From positions 1 to 9,966 of the forward strand of contig JAQVWW010000017.1 in assembly GCA_028709505.1 (NCBI GenBank): DNA of 9,966 bases, in the 5' to 3' direction. Source of the stretch: Eubacteriales bacterium (lineage in GTDB: Bacteria; Bacillota; Clostridia; Christensenellales; UMGS416). A program made the position numbers and the translations under genes. The notes beneath the pieces are model-generated. The model saw nothing but the letters and a program-made list of their open reading frames with translations. It did not search any database and was not told the DNA's origin. Positions 6,062-9,966 of the stretch are shown one piece after another (positions within the stretch are counted from its first letter, which is position 1; each line of letters opens with the position of its first letter).

Positions 6062-6412
6062 ATGGATATTAATAATGAATTTTGGGATGCCATTGATAAA
6101 TTGGTGAGTGCTTCGCAAATAGTGATTGACAGGCCAAAAGACACGACTCATCCAACGTATCCCGATTTTATCTATAAGGTTGATTACGGTTATTTGAAGG
6201 ATACCTCTTCCATGGATGGTGGTGGAATTGACGTTTGGAAAGGTACTGATCAATCTGTCGGTGTGGACGCAATCATGTGTACCGTAGATTTGGGCAAAAG
6301 AGATTCTGAGATCAAAATATTAGTTCATTGCTCCGAGGAAGAAAAACGAATTATATATCAAACACATAACGAAACTGAATTTATGAAAGGTATTTTGATA
6401 CGCAGACAATGA
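6062..6412 (+). CDS. Small family I inorganic pyrophosphatase-like protein
   Basis: This 116-residue cytoplasmic protein resembles the N-terminal core of soluble family I pyrophosphatases. RPKDTTHPTYPDFIYKVDYGYLKDTSSMDGG (residues 24-54) parallels the segment leading into the metal-binding signature, including YGY at 42-44. The usual DGDPxD signature reads DGGGID at 52-57: the outer aspartates are kept but the middle one is glycine. It is also much shorter than classical enzymes of about 175 residues. Similar short proteins in clostridia are, as I recall, annotated as inorganic pyrophosphatase, but catalytic activity is doubtful here. Base and codon use is strikingly AT-rich compared with the genes on both sides, which suggests transfer. 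The ATG at 6062 is preceded by GGGA six bases away; the ATG at 6050 in the same frame is blocked by TGA. It is monocistronic, with its own promoter and terminator. Confidence 0.65.
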   Translation: MDINNEFWDAIDKLVSASQIVIDRPKDTTHPTYPDFIYKVDYGYLKDTSSMDGGGIDVWKGTDQSVGVDAIMCTVDLGKRDSEIKILVHCSEEEKRIIYQTHNETEFMKGILIRRQ

Positions 6413-6428
6413 GCATAACCTCTGCCGC

Positions 6429-6452
6429 ATGGGTGCGGGGATCCCTGCGCCG
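6429..6452 (+). other. Imperfect hairpin between the pyrophosphatase-like gene and its terminator
   Basis: GGTGCGGG and CCCTGCGCC pair around GAT with one bulged T and one G-T pair. It lies in the 3' untranslated region just after the stop codon, before the canonical terminator. It may stabilise the mRNA 3' end. Confidence 0.35.
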
Positions 6453-6475
6453 ATTTGCCAATATAGCCCAAAGAT

Positions 6476-6504
6476 AAAAAGCCTTGCCTAGTCAAGGCTT
6501 TTTT
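6476..6504 (+). terminator. Intrinsic terminator of the pyrophosphatase-like gene
   Basis: AAAAAGCCTTG (6476-6486) and CAAGGCTTTTTT (6493-6504) pair around CCTAGT. The A and T runs make it effective in both directions. From 6505 to about 6645 the sequence is GC-rich again and I see no gene. Confidence 0.92.
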
Positions 6505-6647
6505 CGTACAAGAAAAGTGCATCCTCGCATTTGCCGGCTGCGCCGCCGTGTTTTGCATGTATGGATGGGAACGGCTGTGCCTTTTTTCTACCGCCCCGCC
6601 CGGCCGCGCCGGTTTGATACGCCCATCGGCGCAATCAATGCCAAAAA

Positions 6648-6676
6648 TTGCTTTTGCCGTCGGCATATGATATCAT
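6648..6676 (+). promoter_or_regulatory. Sigma-A-like promoter of the mgtA leader RNA
   Basis: TTGCTT at 6648-6653 and TATCAT at 6671-6676 are separated by exactly 17 bases. Transcription would start near 6683, giving a leader of about 257 bases before the ATPase start codon, long enough for a riboswitch. Confidence 0.65.
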
Positions 6677-6682
6677 GATCTG

Positions 6683-6888
6683 GCTAGAGCTATCACAGCA
6701 CAGCGCAATACCGTAACAGGGAGTGAGACAGTGGACAGTAACCCACGAGGTCTTAAGACAGGCTTTAACACCCCGTCGAAAACCACAGACCAGTGCGCCG
6801 GCACATACTGCGGGCGGTCGTCCATTGTGCGTCTATGCTGATGGATTGACTACCTGTGCCGCCGCCTGCTGAGGCGGCTTTTTTGTTG
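6683..6888 (+). ncRNA. Structured leader RNA ahead of the Mg2+ ATPase; unidentified riboswitch candidate
   Basis: A long-range closing stem brings together 6696-6709 and 6824-6840: CAGCA with TGCTG, and GCGCAAT with ATTGTGC (one G-U). Inside it are two good hairpins. The first, at 6725-6754, has GAGAC/GTCTT-type pairing plus GTGG/CCAC. The second, at 6788-6819, has GACC/GGTC plus GCC-g-GCA/TGC-g-GGC with loop CATAC. A weaker pairing, ACaGGG (6716-6721) with CCCcGT (6771-6776), could enclose the first. An intrinsic terminator follows at 6861-6884. Multibranch fold, promoter, terminator and a downstream cation transporter together indicate a cis-regulatory RNA. I do not recognise the M-box motifs (such as UAGGUGAGGCUCC), nor the NiCo or yybP-ykoY cores as I remember them. 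A free-standing small RNA is the alternative. Confidence 0.6.
6861..6884 (+). terminator. Intrinsic terminator between the leader RNA and mgtA
   Basis: GCCGCCT (6861-6867) and AGGCGGC (6872-6878) pair around the GCTG tetraloop and are followed by six T (6879-6884). It lies 55 bases before the ATPase start, so most transcripts should stop here unless read-through is allowed. Confidence 0.88.
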
Positions 6889-6939
6889 CCATATTGTGCT
6901 TTTTGCTGGGGAATCCTAACGGAGAAAGGACTGATTCCG

Positions 6940-9585
6940 ATGAACTTCTTCAGCACAAGCCGCGCGGGCAACCGGATTCAAAAAAACAAGCGCAACACCG
7001 AGACCCAGTTGCGCCAATGGGCAGCGTTGCCGGAAAAGCAGCTGCTGGTGCAACTGGCCGTCACATCGGCGGGCCTAACCCAGCAAGAGGCGCTGCAACG
7101 CCAGGACGAGTACGGCAAAAACGTCATTACCGCCGGGCGTAAGGATACGGCGCTGCACCGGCTGCGCGACGCCACCATCAACCCGTTTAATGTAATTTTG
7201 CTGCTCATCGCCGCCATTACGTACTTTACCGACGTCGTCGCGTCGGCCAAGCCCGATTATCTGACGGTGACCATCATACTGGCGCTGGTGCTGGTGTCGG
7301 GTCTGGTGGGCTTTGTGCAGAGCCAGCGTTCCAACGCCGCCGCCCAGAAGCTCTCCCAGATGATCTCCAACAAAGCCGACGTCTGGCGTGACGGGCTGCT
7401 GACCCAAATCCCGATGGACGAAGTGGTGCCCGGCGATATCATTCGGCTCTCGGCCGGCGACATGCTGCCGGCCGACGTACGGTTTTTGTTCACAAAAGAC
7501 GCTTTTATCGCCCAGGCGGCGCTGACCGGCGAATCCAACCCGGTGGAAAAGTTTAGCGTCATCAGCGAAGGCCCCGACGATGCGTTAACCGATCTACCCA
7601 ACATCGGCTTTATGGGCTCCAACATGATAAGCGGCAGCGCCAAGGCGGTGGCGCTGGCCACCGGCAATAACACTTATTTTGGATCGATGGCCAAATCGCT
7701 GTCCGGCGATCGATCCAAAACCAGCTTTGAGCGCGGCGTCGACGCGGTCAGCCGTTTGCTGGTGCGTATGATGCTGGTCATTGTGCCCATCGTGTTTGTC
7801 ATCAACGGCGTGGCCAAAGGCGAATGGCCCAGCGCGCTGCTGTTTGCCGTCAGCATCGCCGTGGGCCTAACGCCCGAGATGCTGCCGGTCATCATGACGT
7901 CGACGCTGGCCAAAGGCGCCGTGGTGATGTCCAAACATAAGGTGATCGTCCGTACGCTGGGCGCAATACAGACCTTTGGCGAGATGGACGTGCTGTGCAC
8001 CGATAAGACCAGCACGCTGACCGAGGATAAAATCGTGCTGGAAAAATACATCAACATGCACGGCGAAGACGACCGGCGTATCCTGCGCCACGCGTACCTG
8101 AACAGTTCCTTTCAGACGGGACTAAAAAACCTGATAGACCTGGCCGTTATCAACCGCGCCCGGCAAAAAGGCTTAGAGCCGCTGCTGGCCTCGTATACGT
8201 GCGTTGATGAGATTCCGTTTGATTTTACGCGCCGCAGAATGAGCGTTGTGCTGGTGGATACCAACGGCAAACGCCAGCTCATCACCAAAGGCGCCGTGCA
8301 GGAGATGATAGCCATCTCGTCGTTTGTTGAAATGGACGGACGTATCCTGCCGATGGACGATGAAATGCGGCAGGCAGCGCTGGCCATTTACGAACGGCAC
8401 AATGCCGACGGCCTGCGCATGATAGCCGTAGCCCAGAAGAACGAAGTGCCGGTCAGCGGCTCCTTTGGCGTGGCCGACGAGAAGGATATGGTGCTCATCG
8501 GCTTTGAGGGCTTTCTTGACCCGCCCAAGCAGAGCGCCGGCGCCGCCGTGGCGGCGCTCAAAGAGCACGGCGTCAGGACGGTGGTGCTGACCGGCGATAG
8601 CGAAGGCGTGGCCGCCAAGGTCTGCGGTAAGGTAGGGGTCGATATCACCGCGATATTGACCGGCCGCGACGTGGAGCGGATGGATGACGACGCGCTGCTG
8701 GACGCCGTAAAGACCTGCGATCTGTTCGCGAAGCTGTCGCCCGCCCAGAAGGAACGCGTGGTAAAGGCCTTTCAGGCGGCGGGGCACACGGTGGGTTACA
8801 TGGGCGACGGCATCAACGACGCGCCGGCGCTGCGCCAGGCCGACGTGGGCATCTCGGTGGACAGCGCCGTTGACATCGCCAAAGAGACCGCCGACATCAT
8901 CCTGCTGGAAAAGGACTTAATGGTGCTGGAGGAAGGCGTCATCGAAGGCCGTCGCACGTTTGGCAACATCATCAAGTACATCAAGATGGCGGCCAGCGGC
9001 AACTTTGGCAATATTCTGTCCATCATCGTAGCCAGCATCTTTTTGCCGTTTTTGCCGATGCTGCCAGTGCAAATTCTGACGCAGAACCTGCTGTGCGACT
9101 TCTCGCAGATGGGCATTCCCTTTGACCGCGTAGACGACGAATATCTAAAGCAACCGCGCAAATGGGAAACGCGCTCCATCCAATCGTTCATGGCGTTTCT
9201 GGGGCCGGTCAGCTCCGTCTTTGATATCCTGTGCTTTGCCGTCATGTGGTGGATTATGAAGGCCGACACGATCCAGAGCGCAGCGCTGTTCCAAAGCGGA
9301 TGGTTTGTGTTTGGCACCGTATCCCAGGTGCTGGTCATCCATCTAATCCGTACGGCAAAAATTCCATTTATTCAGAGTAAGCCGTCACTCCCGCTGTTTC
9401 TATCGACGTTTGCCGTGATGGTGGTGGCGCTGGTCACCGGCTTTACCGGCTTTGCCGTCGGCCTGGATATGCAGCGTCTTCCGCTGCGGTTTATTCCGTG
9501 GCTCATCGTCATACTGGCCGGCTACCTGGCTGGCGTGCAACTGGTAAAGCGGCTGTACGTGCGCCGATACGGCCAGTGGATGTAG
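6940..9585 (+). CDS. mgtA: Magnesium-translocating P-type ATPase, MgtA/MgtB type (class IIIB)
   Basis: This 881-residue integral membrane pump is expected to bring Mg2+ into the cell using ATP. Domains in order: cytoplasmic N-terminus; membrane helices near 84-100 and 108-126; actuator domain with TGES at 196-199; helices near 273-291 and 298-323 with TPEMLP at 311-316, typical of Mg2+ ATPases; phosphorylation site DKTSTLT at 355-361 (D355); nucleotide-binding region including LITKGA; hinge GDGIND at 622-627; and a C-terminal helix bundle. The run from the fourth helix into QTFGEMDVLCTDK and NSSFQTGLKN closely follows MgtA. The phosphorylation motif has serine where glycine is usual. The start at 6940 is preferred because GGAGAAAGGA lies 9 bases upstream; the longer frame from 6856 begins inside the leader terminator. 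Regulation is probably by the leader RNA. Length fits the family. Confidence 0.93.
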   Translation: MNFFSTSRAGNRIQKNKRNTETQLRQWAALPEKQLLVQLAVTSAGLTQQEALQRQDEYGKNVITAGRKDTALHRLRDATINPFNVILLLIAAITYFTDVVASAKPDYLTVTIILALVLVSGLVGFVQSQRSNAAAQKLSQMISNKADVWRDGLLTQIPMDEVVPGDIIRLSAGDMLPADVRFLFTKDAFIAQAALTGESNPVEKFSVISEGPDDALTDLPNIGFMGSNMISGSAKAVALATGNNTYFGSMAKSLSGDRSKTSFERGVDAVSRLLVRMMLVIVPIVFVINGVAKGEWPSALLFAVSIAVGLTPEMLPVIMTSTLAKGAVVMSKHKVIVRTLGAIQTFGEMDVLCTDKTSTLTEDKIVLEKYINMHGEDDRRILRHAYLNSSFQTGLKNLIDLAVINRARQKGLEPLLASYTCVDEIPFDFTRRRMSVVLVDTNGKRQLITKGAVQEMIAISSFVEMDGRILPMDDEMRQAALAIYERHNADGLRMIAVAQKNEVPVSGSFGVADEKDMVLIGFEGFLDPPKQSAGAAVAALKEHGVRTVVLTGDSEGVAAKVCGKVGVDITAILTGRDVERMDDDALLDAVKTCDLFAKLSPAQKERVVKAFQAAGHTVGYMGDGINDAPALRQADVGISVDSAVDIAKETADIILLEKDLMVLEEGVIEGRRTFGNIIKYIKMAASGNFGNILSIIVASIFLPFLPMLPVQILTQNLLCDFSQMGIPFDRVDDEYLKQPRKWETRSIQSFMAFLGPVSSVFDILCFAVMWWIMKADTIQSAALFQSGWFVFGTVSQVLVIHLIRTAKIPFIQSKPSLPLFLSTFAVMVVALVTGFTGFAVGLDMQRLPLRFIPWLIVILAGYLAGVQLVKRLYVRRYGQWM

Positions 9586-9600
9586 CGGCCCGGATAGGAG

Positions 9601-9649
9601 AGCATACCGGCTTTTGTGGCGTGAACGCCGCCGCCGGTATGCTTTTTTT
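9601..9649 (+). terminator. Intrinsic terminator of mgtA
   Basis: AGCATACCGGC (9601-9611) and GCCGGTATGCT (9633-9643) form an 11-bp stem. A smaller hairpin GGCG-tgaa-CGCC (9618-9629) is nested in its loop, and seven T follow (9643-9649). It starts 15 bases after the ATPase stop codon. Confidence 0.93.
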
Positions 9650-9789
9650 ACCGGCTAAGCCGGGCGATCTTTTGCCTGCGCGCCGGCGTGACGGGTATTG
9701 GCGCAGCGGCGGCACCGGTACAATGTAAGGGAATGGGGCGCAAAATCCGGTAAATTGCCGCGCTTTGCGTACCGCACGCGCCGGACGCG

Positions 9790-9798
9790 TGGTAAAAT
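9790..9798 (+). promoter_or_regulatory. Possible extended -10 promoter for the last gene
   Basis: TGg followed by TAAAAT lies 31 bases before the ribosome binding site end. TTGCGT at 9765-9770 is too far (22 bases) for a normal -35. Since a strong terminator precedes, the last gene needs its own promoter and this is the best candidate. Between 9650 and 9790 nothing else is identifiable. Confidence 0.4.
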
Positions 9799-9837
9799 AG
9801 GCAGCAGAGAAAGTGAATCGTGAAGGAGGGTGGCGTA

Positions 9838-9966
9838 ATGGGGCACCCGGGTTTTTCCTATGTGGGGCTACTCTTTATGCTGGTGTTGACGGTACCGAAT
9901 CTGATAGGGACGAGACACCGGCCAAAAGGGTACAGCGCCCGGCACGAAAACCGCGTGCTGGTGGCC
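9838..9966 (+). CDS. N-terminus of an uncharacterised small membrane protein (truncated by window end)
   Basis: Only the first 43 codons are present, beginning MGHPGFSYVGLLFMLVLTVP and continuing through NLIGTRHRPKGYS to the window edge. A hydrophobic helix spans about residues 7-23, followed by a basic stretch (TRHRPKGYSARHENR), so the N-terminus is probably outside and the basic part inside. I recall integral membrane proteins with a similar GFSYxGLxFLxxLxxPN start in clostridial genomes, without a known function. The start is firm: AAGGAGG at 9823-9829 is 8 bases upstream of the ATG. It is transcribed in the same direction as mgtA but lies beyond a strong terminator, so it belongs to a separate unit. 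Confidence 0.75.
   Translation, partial: MGHPGFSYVGLLFMLVLTVPNLIGTRHRPKGYSARHENRVLVA

Noticed and set aside
5703..6412. An integrated element with attL/attR at tRNA-Cys
   Set aside because: No duplicate of the tRNA-Cys 3' end is visible downstream, and no integrase or recombinase is present.
6358..6666. 102-codon minus-strand frame across the pyrophosphatase terminator
   Set aside because: It spans a strong bidirectional terminator, has no plausible ribosome binding site that I can see, and has a random-looking composition.
6683..6888. Assigning the leader as an M-box, NiCo or yybP-ykoY riboswitch
   Set aside because: The conserved core segments of those classes, as I recall them, are not found. 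Naming a class without a covariance-model match would be a guess.

Overview
The window looks like a chromosomal segment from a GC-rich member of the Bacillota (Clostridia-like). The protein families are typical of that group: a MurR/RpiR regulator, a SleL/YaaH-like GH18 protein, the radical-independent epoxyqueuosine reductase QueH and a Mg2+ P-type ATPase. Ribosome binding sites are strong AGGAGG types, promoters are sigma-A-like with TTGACA/TATAAT elements, and intrinsic terminators end in U-runs. All three tRNAs encode their CCA ends. No finer taxonomic placement can be made from the sequence alone.

Layout. Bases 1-102 hold the end of an upstream unit, closed by an intrinsic terminator. 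A plus-strand block follows: an RpiR-type regulator (270-1142), an HI0933/BaiN-type flavoprotein (1144-2397, only 1 base after the regulator), a secreted or membrane-anchored GH18 protein (2465-3751) and a PspC-domain membrane protein (3763-4137). Bases 4138-4487 are non-coding and contain two copies of a 28-base hairpin repeat flanking other stem-loops. A 50-residue orphan gene lies on the minus strand (4488-4640) and diverges from queH (4688-5347). Next comes a tRNA operon (Val-TAC, Gly-GCC, Cys-GCA) with a consensus promoter and a strong terminator.

Directly after the tRNA terminator the composition drops to an AT-rich patch (about 5810-6410). It carries an inverted repeat, its own promoter and a small protein related to family I inorganic pyrophosphatase but with an altered active-site signature. 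GC-rich sequence resumes after another terminator. There, a sigma-A-like promoter drives a roughly 200-base structured RNA that ends in an intrinsic terminator about 55 bases before an MgtA-type Mg2+ ATPase (6940-9585). The layout is that of a riboswitch-controlled gene, yet the RNA does not match the M-box consensus as I know it. The window ends with the first 43 codons of a small membrane protein.

How the parts relate. The first block has no obvious shared pathway: the regulator and flavoprotein are probably co-transcribed, and the GH18 and PspC genes are coupled by a ribosome binding site that overlaps the upstream stop codon. QueH acts on tRNA queuosine modification and sits just upstream of tRNA genes, but none of the three tRNAs here has the GUN anticodon that queuosine modifies. 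The leader RNA plus ATPase is the most interesting regulatory unit. The AT-rich pyrophosphatase-like gene is the best candidate for horizontally acquired DNA.
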